Below, in pieces: positions 7,171 through 12,914 of a stretch of DNA of 12,914 nt (positions are counted from its first letter, which is position 1; each line of letters opens with the position of its first letter). The stretch lies in the NCBI GenBank assembly GCA_041192685.1, contig JBEEMM010000032.1, forward strand, positions 1 to 12,914, in the 5' to 3' direction. The notes below the pieces were generated by a model. It was given only the letters and a program-made list of their open reading frames with translations, was not told the DNA's origin and ran no database searches. Origin of the DNA: TMED14 sp041192685 (GTDB lineage Bacteria > Bacteroidota > Bacteroidia > Flavobacteriales > Schleiferiaceae). A program made the translations under genes and the position numbers.

Positions 7171-7857
7171 TTAATGGCTGCCGGCGTCGGCAATGATTCC
7201 GTCGCGCAGGCGAATCACCCTCTTGGCATGCCGCGCAACTTCTTCTTCGTGGGTCACAACTACCAGGGTGTTTCCGGCCGCGTGGATCTCCTCAAACAGC
7301 TTCAAAATTTCGTCAGAAGTTGTAGAGTCGAGGTTTCCGGTGGGCTCGTCGGCCAGAATGAGCGAGGGCTTGTTTACCAGGGCCCGGGCGATCGCTACGC
7401 GTTGGCGTTGTCCGCCCGAGAGTTGGTTGGGTTGGTGGTGCATCCGGTCGCCTAGGCCCACAGAGCGAAGCACTTCGGCCGCCCGCTCGAGCCGTTCTTC
7501 TTTGCCGATGCCCGCATAAACAAGGGGTAGAGCCACGTTGTCGAGGGCCGTCTGGCGCGGAATCAAATTAAACGTTTGAAAGACAAATCCTATTTCTTGG
7601 TTTCGCACCTCGGCGAGCTCTTGCTCGCCCATGCGGCTCACGTCGCGGTCTGCCAGCACGTACGTGCCTGAAGTGGGCGTATCGAGGCAGCCAAGCAAAT
7701 TCATTAGCGTAGACTTGCCCGACCCCGAGGGCCCCATGAGTGCCACGTATTCGCCGCGTTGTATGTCGAGGTCGATGCCCTTGAGTACGTGGACCGTCTG
7801 GCCTCCCAGTTTAAAATCGCGCGTAATCTCTCGCAGCAGTATTACCGAATCATTCAT
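7171..7857 (-). CDS. ABC transporter ATP-binding protein, MacB/LolD type
   Basis: A 228-residue cytoplasmic ATPase of the lipoprotein-release/macrolide-export family. It has Walker A G-P-S-G-S-G-K-S-T (42-50), Q-loop Gln94 in 'FVFQTFNLIP', signature L-S-G-G-Q (146-150), Walker B L-I-L-A-D-E-P (166-172) and the H-loop His203. 'LADEPTGNLDS' and 'MNLLGCLD' are characteristic of the MacB/LolD/FtsE group. The ATG at 7857 overlaps the end of the upstream TonB-receptor gene by 8 bases, which suggests translational coupling; a TTG at 7866 is less likely. No permease gene (FtsX/MacB membrane protein) is present next to it, so its partner must be encoded elsewhere. A role in lipoprotein trafficking or efflux is possible; the exact substrate cannot be told. 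Confidence 0.93.
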   Translation of the reverse strand: MNDSVILLREITRDFKLGGQTVHVLKGIDLDIQRGEYVALMGPSGSGKSTLMNLLGCLDTPTSGTYVLADRDVSRMGEQELAEVRNQEIGFVFQTFNLIPRQTALDNVALPLVYAGIGKEERLERAAEVLRSVGLGDRMHHQPNQLSGGQRQRVAIARALVNKPSLILADEPTGNLDSTTSDEILKLFEEIHAAGNTLVVVTHEEEVARHAKRVIRLRDGIIADAGSH

Positions 7858-9904
7858 CGCTGCCAATTAGAGCAAGGTTGATGCCAAGGTAGAACATGCG
7901 GCCAAAAATGGGACCCCAGACTCGGGTTGCGTCAAATGATGCTTGAAAAGCATATTCGTCGGCTCCAATAAAGCGGTGGTTGTCAAGGTGGTCTACCACG
8001 CCGAGCACCGGAATCATTTGGCGCACGTTGAGTGCATTTTCTACCCCCAAATAGGCATCTCCCCACTTTGTTACCCTTCGAATCTGTCCGTGGAGCAAGG
8101 CAAAGGCAGGACTAGTTTCGCGAAGAACCTCTGCGGGTCCCGGGGGCAGGGGCATCCCCGCGTAGTGCTGCCAGGTCGCGTTGGCAAACCACTTGTTGCG
8201 AAACTGGTACTCTGCGTGCAGCATAATTCGTCGCGGAGCCACATAGGGAACGTGGTCCCAAACTCCGAGGTAGCGTCCGCGCACGTCCTGAAGGCGGTAG
8301 GCGGCTCGCCCCTTCCAATTCTTAGAAAATTGGTGCTCCCATTGCAGGCTTGCACTCCGGGACTGCATGGCACTGGAATACAGCATAACCTCATTACCCG
8401 ACTGATAGAAATCAAGCAGCATGGCCTTGCTTAGATTGCTAGCCTGCACGTCGACCACGACACTGCCCGGGTAGTAGTTCGCTAAATAATTCCATACGGC
8501 CGAGGCGCTGTAGGTCCAGCCCATCTCCACATTCTGGGCATCTCCCCAAGGAGCTACCGCGTGGTTGACGGTCCGGGCGCTGGCAAAGCGACCCAGGGAC
8601 TCCACTGCGGGCATAGCCATGCGGAATCCGCGCCCAAGTCCACCCCTGAAGGTCAGTTTGCTGCTCGGAGCATAGCGCAAATGAGCGCGCGGGCTAAGCT
8701 GCAATCCCGCCACAGAATGCCAATCCAGCCGGCTGCCCAGCACCAAGGTCACCTTGGATGAGGGTTCGAGAGTCCATTCGCTAAATGCACCCGGAGCGGA
8801 CTCCGTCCAGGCATCGTCGTGGGCCATTCCAGGGTGATGCCAGTCCATGGCGTAGCGGTCTAGGGACCAGCTCAAGCCCGAGGTTTGGTACCAGCCCATG
8901 CCGCCATCGCGCACGAGAACTTGCACTAGGCCCCCTCGTTGGCTTCCTTCCAAATCTTGGCTGCTTGCCAGTGCCAAAGGCCCGAGCTGTGCATTGAGGG
9001 ACTGCTGGTAGCCGTGCACAATAATGCCCACGCTCATTTCGGGATCGTCGGGATTGACCCAACCGGTTTTGGAGGTAAAGGCACTTCGCTTTTGAACCAC
9101 TGACGAGGTCCAGGGGAGCGCAGGACGGTCCTCGCTGAGTTGCCCTCCGTCTCGCTGGTCCTGCAGGCCGTGCAGGGTAAAAATCCCCTCCCAACCGTTT
9201 TGACCCCAGTACCGAGCCCTGATCATGCCATTGAGCTGCCCGCCCAGCGGATTGTCGGCAAAGCCGTCATGGTTCATGTCGCGGAACCATCGGGTTTGGT
9301 TGGCGTGCAGGAGGGTTCCGACCGTCCACTTGTCGCTGAGGCGCTGGGCAAACTCGCCGTTTACCTCCATTCTTCCGGCGTTGGATAGGTAGGCATTGGC
9401 CTTTGCGATTCTTGGCTGTTCTGGCGAAATTCCCTCGTCGGGCTTGATCAATTCCACGTTGACCTGACCGGTAATGCTCTCAAAACCGTTGGTCACTGCG
9501 CCGATTCCCTTAGTGAGTTGAATGCCCTCCACCCAACTTCCGGGCACAAACTGTAGCCCGCTGTTGGCCAAAAGTCCGCGCACCAGGGGCGTCATTTCGA
9601 TTTGAATCTGAGCGTACTTGCCGTCGAGTCCGAGCAGCTGAATTTGACGGGTCCCCGTAATCGCATCGGTAAACACCGCGTCGATGGAGGGGTTGGTTTC
9701 AAAACTCTCCGACAGGTTGCAGCATGCCGCTTTTTTGAGTTCTCCGCGCCCAATAGAGGTGGTAAGAGTGGCGGAACGCGCCTGAACCACAGCGTCGGGA
9801 GTTGAGGCCCGCACCTCTACCTGCCCGATTCGCGTTATCGTGTCGCGTACTTGAGCCTGTGCCACCCAAGGCGCAAGGGCCAAAAGCCAAAAGCCTCTAA
9901 CCAT
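7850..9904 (-). CDS. TonB-dependent receptor with Cys-Cys plug motif, probably metal/copper-linked
   Basis: A 684-residue outer-membrane receptor that would use TonB energy to import a ligand. A signal peptide (1-17, cleavage after A-Q-A) precedes a plug domain (about 27-155) with 'AACCNLSESFETNPSIDAVFTDAITGTRQIQLLGLDGKY' (59-97) and 'VTNGFESITGQVNVEL' (137-152). This CCNL-x-ESFETNPS pattern marks a Bacteroidota receptor group that I recall lying beside HMA-domain proteins. The rest is the beta-barrel, with an Asp/Asn-rich turn D-M-N-H-D-G-F-A-D (209-217). Unlike many relatives there is no N-terminal carboxypeptidase-regulatory-like domain: the plug begins about ten residues after the signal peptide. 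The ATG at 9904 overlaps the HMA gene's stop by one base (TGATG). A copper or copper-complex ligand is inferred from neighbours, not shown. Confidence 0.92.
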   Translation of the reverse strand: MVRGFWLLALAPWVAQAQVRDTITRIGQVEVRASTPDAVVQARSATLTTSIGRGELKKAACCNLSESFETNPSIDAVFTDAITGTRQIQLLGLDGKYAQIQIEMTPLVRGLLANSGLQFVPGSWVEGIQLTKGIGAVTNGFESITGQVNVELIKPDEGISPEQPRIAKANAYLSNAGRMEVNGEFAQRLSDKWTVGTLLHANQTRWFRDMNHDGFADNPLGGQLNGMIRARYWGQNGWEGIFTLHGLQDQRDGGQLSEDRPALPWTSSVVQKRSAFTSKTGWVNPDDPEMSVGIIVHGYQQSLNAQLGPLALASSQDLEGSQRGGLVQVLVRDGGMGWYQTSGLSWSLDRYAMDWHHPGMAHDDAWTESAPGAFSEWTLEPSSKVTLVLGSRLDWHSVAGLQLSPRAHLRYAPSSKLTFRGGLGRGFRMAMPAVESLGRFASARTVNHAVAPWGDAQNVEMGWTYSASAVWNYLANYYPGSVVVDVQASNLSKAMLLDFYQSGNEVMLYSSAMQSRSASLQWEHQFSKNWKGRAAYRLQDVRGRYLGVWDHVPYVAPRRIMLHAEYQFRNKWFANATWQHYAGMPLPPGPAEVLRETSPAFALLHGQIRRVTKWGDAYLGVENALNVRQMIPVLGVVDHLDNHRFIGADEYAFQASFDATRVWGPIFGRMFYLGINLALIGSDE

Positions 9905-10236
9905 CAATGCTTTTCCAGGGTCCGGTACTTGCAGCAGCCGGGTACTTTGGCGTAGTCCTCGTCTTTAGCGCGGACTTTTTGGGTATCGTGGCCCGCTCCG
10001 GCAAGGATTTCGTGAAGTTTTTGCTCCGTGATTTTTTTGGAATTGTAGGCCACCTTCACCTGGCTGGTTTGGTTGTCCCAGTCGGCAAATTTTACCCCGG
10101 GGCTGTTGATTAAGGTGGACTCAATTCGCTTCTCGCACATTCCGCACACGCCGTTAACCCAAAATGTGGTTTCTTTTTGCTGGCCGAAGGCAAAATTGGA
10201 GGCGATTAAAAGGGCTAGGAGGGCTAATTTTTTCAT
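9904..10236 (-). CDS. Secreted heavy-metal-associated (HMA) domain protein
   Basis: A 110-residue protein with a Sec signal peptide (about 1-18, ending A-F-G before Gln-Gln), so it acts in the periplasm. The mature part is one ferredoxin-like HMA domain (about 22-90) with the metal-binding motif G-V-C-G-M-C (Cys31 and Cys34), as in Cu(I) chaperones of the Atx1/CopZ type. A short tail holds P-G-C-C-K-Y (Cys101-Cys102), a second possible thiol site. It overlaps the di-heme gene upstream and the receptor gene downstream by one base each (TGATG at both joints), implying coupled translation. Likely role: binding or handing on Cu(I) or another soft metal between the receptor and periplasmic partners (inference from family and neighbours). 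Confidence 0.9.
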   Translation of the reverse strand: MKKLALLALLIASNFAFGQQKETTFWVNGVCGMCEKRIESTLINSPGVKFADWDNQTSQVKVAYNSKKITEQKLHEILAGAGHDTQKVRAKDEDYAKVPGCCKYRTLEKH

Positions 10237-11294
10237 CAGTTAAAGGGATTTTGAAAGAGGGTATCGGTTTCTATGGAAGGGTCGCTCAAGGCGTTTAAGA
10301 AGGCTAGCAAAGCCATGCGATCCTGGAGGTTTAAGCCCAAGCCGCCAGGCCGGGTAATGTCGCCCATCGACGGGTCAATGTTGGGGGAGTTTGCATGCGC
10401 TCCGTTGTTGTAGAAATTGATCACCTGCATAAGGGTCTGAAAGCGACCGTCGTGCATGTAGGGCGCGGTATAGGCAATGTTTCGAAGGGTTGGCGTTTTA
10501 AATTTACCCAGGTCGTTTGGGTCCCCCGTTACAGCACCCAGACCGGGGTCCGTAGTGACGGAGTCAAGCCCGTTGTTGGTGAACTTATTGTTGGTAAATA
10601 AGGCCCCACCGTGGCAGTGAAAGCAGTCAGCCCCTCGAGTGGGAGCATTGGGGTTTGCTTCGCCATTAAAAAGACGCAGCCCCTCGAGTTCTTGGGCGTT
10701 GAGGCTCTCAATTCCGCGCAGGTGGCGGTCAAATTTGCTGTTCCCGCTCATGATGGTCAGCATAAATTGCTCTGCGGCGAGGCCCAATTCTTCAGCGGTA
10801 ATGGTTTTAACCCCAAAGGCCTTCCAAAAAAGATCTCGGTAGGTTGGGCTGGCATTGAGCGAGGTCAAAACCGCCTGAATGGTATTGTCCATTTCGCGCG
10901 GATCTTGAATCGGAACCATTGTTAGTTCTCTCAATGTGGGGCTGCGTCCGTCCCAAAAAAAGGCCGAATGGTAGGCTAAATTGTGCAGGGGCATGCTGTT
11001 TCTGTCGCCCACGGCATTGGTGATTCCGACCGAGAAACGCTGCCCGTTGTCGGTCATTGAAAAGCCCGTATTGTGGCAACTGCCGCAACTTTGGGTGGAG
11101 TCGCGCGACAAAATGGGGTCATAAAAAAGGCGGCGGCCCAAGAGTACGCCCTCGACAGTCAGCGGATTGTCTTCTGGCAAGGGCGGGGGAGAAAATCCCT
11201 GTGGAACCACCAGCGCAAAAGGAGTCGTGGTTGGAACCTCGTCTGCGCAGGATACTGCAGCAAATGCTAACGCGACAACGACAAAAAGCCTCAT
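10236..11294 (-). CDS. Di-heme cytochrome c peroxidase / MbnH-like lipoprotein
   Basis: A 352-residue di-heme protein of the bacterial cytochrome c peroxidase/MauG superfamily. A lipoprotein signal peptide ends at S-C (lipidated Cys16). Two c-type heme sites are visible: C-G-S-C-H (70-74) in the N-terminal domain and C-F-H-C-H (224-228) in the C-terminal one. Other family landmarks are 'GRRLFYDPILSRD', 'FFWDGRSPTLREL', 'PIQDPREM' and 'PYMHDGRFQTL' (277-286), where Met279 is at the usual distal-ligand position of classical peroxidases. It lies directly after an MbnP-like gene with a 4-base ATGA overlap, the arrangement of MbnP/MbnH pairs, in which MbnH oxidises a tryptophan of MbnP to kynurenine. 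It could equally be an ordinary peroxide-reducing enzyme. The ATG at 11294 is preferred because it gives a clean signal peptide; an ATG at 11318 would add eight polar/basic residues. Confidence 0.92.
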   Translation of the reverse strand: MRLFVVVALAFAAVSCADEVPTTTPFALVVPQGFSPPPLPEDNPLTVEGVLLGRRLFYDPILSRDSTQSCGSCHNTGFSMTDNGQRFSVGITNAVGDRNSMPLHNLAYHSAFFWDGRSPTLRELTMVPIQDPREMDNTIQAVLTSLNASPTYRDLFWKAFGVKTITAEELGLAAEQFMLTIMSGNSKFDRHLRGIESLNAQELEGLRLFNGEANPNAPTRGADCFHCHGGALFTNNKFTNNGLDSVTTDPGLGAVTGDPNDLGKFKTPTLRNIAYTAPYMHDGRFQTLMQVINFYNNGAHANSPNIDPSMGDITRPGGLGLNLQDRMALLAFLNALSDPSIETDTLFQNPFN

Positions 11295-12046
11295 TTTTTG
11301 TTTTCTAGTGCAACCCATTCAAACGAAAGGCGGGCATTTTGAGCAATCCGATTGGCAACGCCTCCGTCAAAGGTGCTGTGCGAGAAGGAACCGTCTTCTT
11401 CGGGGCGGATTCCGTGCGCACCATAAAAGAGTCGGTCGGCGTTCCAGTTTAGAATCAGCTTGCGGGACCCCGTTAGGTGGAGGTCTCCTTCAATGACGAC
11501 CGGCATTCGGTTTTCGAGTTTGGCGATGTGGTACAAAAAGGGCTTTGGCTCGCCCAATTCCTTGTAAAAGCCCTCGAGCGCCATGAAGACATAGCCCCCT
11601 TGCCAGCCCCAGTGAAGGCTGTTCACCGTTGGGTTGAGGGGATGCCCCACCTTCCAAACTGAAGGATCTCCAAAATTAATGGCAGAGTCCAGTCCAACTT
11701 TAAAGCTGATTCCATTGTAGTGACCCTTTGGAATGTTGTCTGGCGTCTCAATAGTCCAGGGCTTGCCCTTGGTAAAAAAAGCAAAAAGAGGCTCTCCGTC
11801 TGGGGTTAGCAGGGGCAAAAGGCTGCCGTCTTCCTTAATCAGCGCAATTTCAGAGAGCAGCATGTCGCTGCGGTCAAAACGAAAGGTGTCGCCCGTCTGG
11901 GGGTGAACCAAGCCAAGGTTTTGGTAGGTCAAATCCTGCCCGTTCCATTTGGGCTGAACGGATACTTCGAGCATCACCTCGTTGCCTTCTGGAGAGCAGG
12001 CCGCTGCCAAAAGGAGGATTCCTGCAATCGCGATATTTTTTACCAT
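11291..12046 (-). CDS. MbnP-like copper-binding lipoprotein
   Basis: A 251-residue membrane-anchored protein with a lipoprotein signal (hydrophobic 5-16, A-A-A-C, lipidated Cys17). The body resembles the MbnP family: a beta-rich domain with 'SDMLLSEIALIKEDG' (60-74), 'IPKGHYNGISFKVGLDSAIN' (105-124), the hallmark 'GHPLNP...LHWGWQGGYVFMALEG' (134-159) and 'FLYHIA' (170-175). Known MbnP proteins bind copper, and a tryptophan is converted to kynurenine by the partner di-heme enzyme MbnH; Trp146 and Trp148 in the hallmark and the His residues 135, 145 and 173 are candidates here (inference). The gene is first in the operon and overlaps the di-heme gene by four bases. No methanobactin precursor or biosynthesis genes are seen, so this would be an MbnP outside a methanobactin cluster. 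Confidence 0.85.
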   Translation of the reverse strand: MVKNIAIAGILLLAAACSPEGNEVMLEVSVQPKWNGQDLTYQNLGLVHPQTGDTFRFDRSDMLLSEIALIKEDGSLLPLLTPDGEPLFAFFTKGKPWTIETPDNIPKGHYNGISFKVGLDSAINFGDPSVWKVGHPLNPTVNSLHWGWQGGYVFMALEGFYKELGEPKPFLYHIAKLENRMPVVIEGDLHLTGSRKLILNWNADRLFYGAHGIRPEEDGSFSHSTFDGGVANRIAQNARLSFEWVALENKK

Positions 12047-12050
12047 GACT

Positions 12051-12080
12051 TAAAGATAAGGTTCACGAACTTTGAAGCAA
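12051..12080 (-). promoter_or_regulatory. Likely promoter of the MbnP-to-ALDH operon
   Basis: Read on the minus strand, TTG (12080-12078), a 19-base spacer and TATCTTTA (12058-12051) resemble the Bacteroidota promoter (TTTG, 19-21 bases, TAnnTTTG) with one mismatch in the -7 box. The predicted start of transcription falls at about 12045-12047, next to the ATG at 12046, so the mRNA may have little or no leader. The -33 element overlaps the divergent SCO start codon. Confidence 0.5.
12067..12074 (+). promoter_or_regulatory. Possible -7 box for the SCO gene
   Basis: GAACTTTG matches TAnnTTTG at five of six defined positions and ends six bases before the SCO ATG at 12080. No convincing TTTG is seen 19-21 bases upstream, so this is a weak candidate. 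If real, it would also give a nearly leaderless transcript. Confidence 0.25.
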
Positions 12081-12772
12081 TGATTGAGCCAAAAAAGTAC
12101 CTAGGACTTACCAAGCCAGAGCTAGCCAAAATTTTTATTTTGCTAAGCATTTTTGCGGCGGGCGTAGCCGTGGCATTTCGAATTATGAGCCCAGAACGGC
12201 AGCTCCCGATACTCAATCCCTCCGACCTCAATCCTGCCATTGTGGCCGACAGCATGGAGTCCGTGGGCATGAACCACGTCGTGGCGGACTTTGAACTCAT
12301 GGACCAAGGCGGAACTCTCCGCAGTGCTGCCGACGTCGAGGGAAAAGTCCGCGTAGTGAGCTACTTTTTCACCACCTGTCCGAGTATTTGTGTGGACATG
12401 GCGGCCTCCTTGCGCCGCGTTCAGGATGCCTTTGCGGCTGACGGGCGGCTTCGAATTTTGTCGCATACGGCCATGCCCGACTACGACAGCGTTCCCATTT
12501 TGGCGGATTATGCCTCGCGAAACGGCTGCGACCCCCAGCAATGGTGGCTGCTGACTGGTGATGCGGCCGAGCTGAATCGTTTGGCGCGCACCAGTTATTT
12601 TGCGGTTCTTGAGGCGGGTCAGGGCTGGGATGAGCATTCCTTCATTCACACCGAGAACCTAGTCTTGGTTGACGCCAAGGGCCGGCTTCGAGGCTACTAC
12701 GACGGCACCGATCCCAAGGCCGTGGACCAGCTGATCAAAGACATTCCCCTACTTTTGCCCGATGCCCAGTAG
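12080..12772 (+). CDS. SCO1/SenC family copper chaperone
   Basis: A 230-residue membrane-anchored thioredoxin-fold protein that helps build the CuA centre of cytochrome c oxidase or acts as a thiol-disulfide reductase for it. A single transmembrane helix (about 17-35) anchors it with the C-terminal domain in the periplasm. The copper site is complete: C-P-S-I-C (Cys100 and Cys104) in 'FFTTCPSICVDM', and His190 in 'FIHTENLVLVD'. 'SHTAMPDYDSVPILADYA' (128-145) is the form I associate with Bacteroidota SCO proteins. The ATG at 12080 is chosen because the longer in-frame extension (from 11903) would run antisense through the MbnP gene. Divergent from the MbnP operon with a 33-base gap, which suggests shared copper-related control. 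Confidence 0.93.
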   Translation: MIEPKKYLGLTKPELAKIFILLSIFAAGVAVAFRIMSPERQLPILNPSDLNPAIVADSMESVGMNHVVADFELMDQGGTLRSAADVEGKVRVVSYFFTTCPSICVDMAASLRRVQDAFAADGRLRILSHTAMPDYDSVPILADYASRNGCDPQQWWLLTGDAAELNRLARTSYFAVLEAGQGWDEHSFIHTENLVLVDAKGRLRGYYDGTDPKAVDQLIKDIPLLLPDAQ

Positions 12773-12914
12773 TGCCAAACCCCTGAGAGTCGCCCTGCTG
12801 CAGTACGGTATTACTTGGTGCGACCCTCAAGCCAATTTTGCCCTAATTCGGTCCCTTTTGCCCAAGCGCGGCGAGGTGGACGTGCTGCTTTTGCCGGAGG
12901 CATATGCCACGGGA
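12762..12914 (+). CDS. Nitrilase/omega-amidase-like carbon-nitrogen hydrolase, N-terminal fragment (3' truncated by window)
   Basis: The first 51 residues are present before the window ends. 'LRVALLQYGITWCDPQANFALI' followed by 'VDVLLLPEAYATG' is the start of the carbon-nitrogen hydrolase fold; the Glu in L-P-E is the catalytic general base of this superfamily. The pattern is closest to the YafV-like omega-amidase group, which deaminates alpha-keto-glutaramate or keto-succinamate, where L-P-E-M-F-x-T-G is usual. The ATG at 12762 overlaps the SCO stop by 11 bases, suggesting the two are co-transcribed. The catalytic Lys and Cys lie outside the window. Confidence 0.8.
   Translation, partial: MPSSAKPLRVALLQYGITWCDPQANFALIRSLLPKRGEVDVLLLPEAYATG

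Noticed and set aside
7943..8434. 163-residue plus-strand open frame
   Set aside because: Antisense to the beta-barrel of the TonB receptor; no domain, start context or neighbouring support.
11295..11318. Earlier ATG for the di-heme protein at 11318
   Set aside because: Would add eight polar/basic residues before an otherwise ideal lipoprotein signal and lose the 4-base ATGA coupling with MbnP.
11903..12079. N-terminal extension of the SCO frame by 59 residues
   Set aside because: It would overlap the MbnP gene antisense; starting at 12080 gives a normal SCO protein with its membrane anchor near the N-terminus.
1..12914. tRNA, rRNA, insertion sequence or phage genes
   Set aside because: None were recognised on either strand; all sizeable stretches are explained by the listed coding regions.

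Overview
The window looks like a chromosomal segment of a Bacteroidota bacterium, probably in or near the order Flavobacteriales. Supporting signs are: two TonB-dependent outer-membrane receptors, promoter-like sequences of the Bacteroidota type (TTTG, about 20 bases, TAnnTTTG), mostly missing Shine-Dalgarno sequences, and an SCO protein with the SHT-x-x-P-x-x-DSVP-x-L pattern I associate with this phylum. The exact genus cannot be read from the sequence.

Layout. Bases 1-895 hold the C-terminal part of a TonB-dependent receptor (+ strand). It is followed by the core translation/transcription operon rimP-nusA-infB (+, 988-5628), preceded by a good Bacteroidota-type promoter and a terminator-like leader hairpin. 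A short convergent gap (5629-5762) carries three 14-bp tandem repeats and an inverted partial copy. From 12046 down to 5763, six genes lie head to tail on the minus strand with overlaps or tiny gaps: an MbnP-like copper-binding lipoprotein, a di-heme cytochrome c peroxidase/MbnH-like lipoprotein, a small secreted HMA metal-binding protein, a TonB-dependent receptor with a Cys-Cys motif in its plug, a MacB/LolD-type ABC ATPase, and a class-3-like aldehyde dehydrogenase. Divergent from this operon (+, 12080-12772) is an SCO1/SenC copper chaperone, which overlaps the start of a nitrilase-family amidase that runs off the window end.

Functional reading. The first part is housekeeping: 30S maturation, transcription elongation/termination and translation initiation. 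The second part looks like a copper-handling locus. The receptor would move a metal or metal complex across the outer membrane, the HMA protein and MbnP would bind copper in the periplasm or on the membrane, the di-heme enzyme may oxidise or modify MbnP (as MbnH does to MbnP elsewhere), and SCO would deliver copper to the CuA site of cytochrome c oxidase. The roles of the ABC ATPase (no permease next to it) and the aldehyde dehydrogenase in this setting are unclear. The MbnP/di-heme/HMA/receptor array, without any visible methanobactin genes, is the most interesting system in the window.
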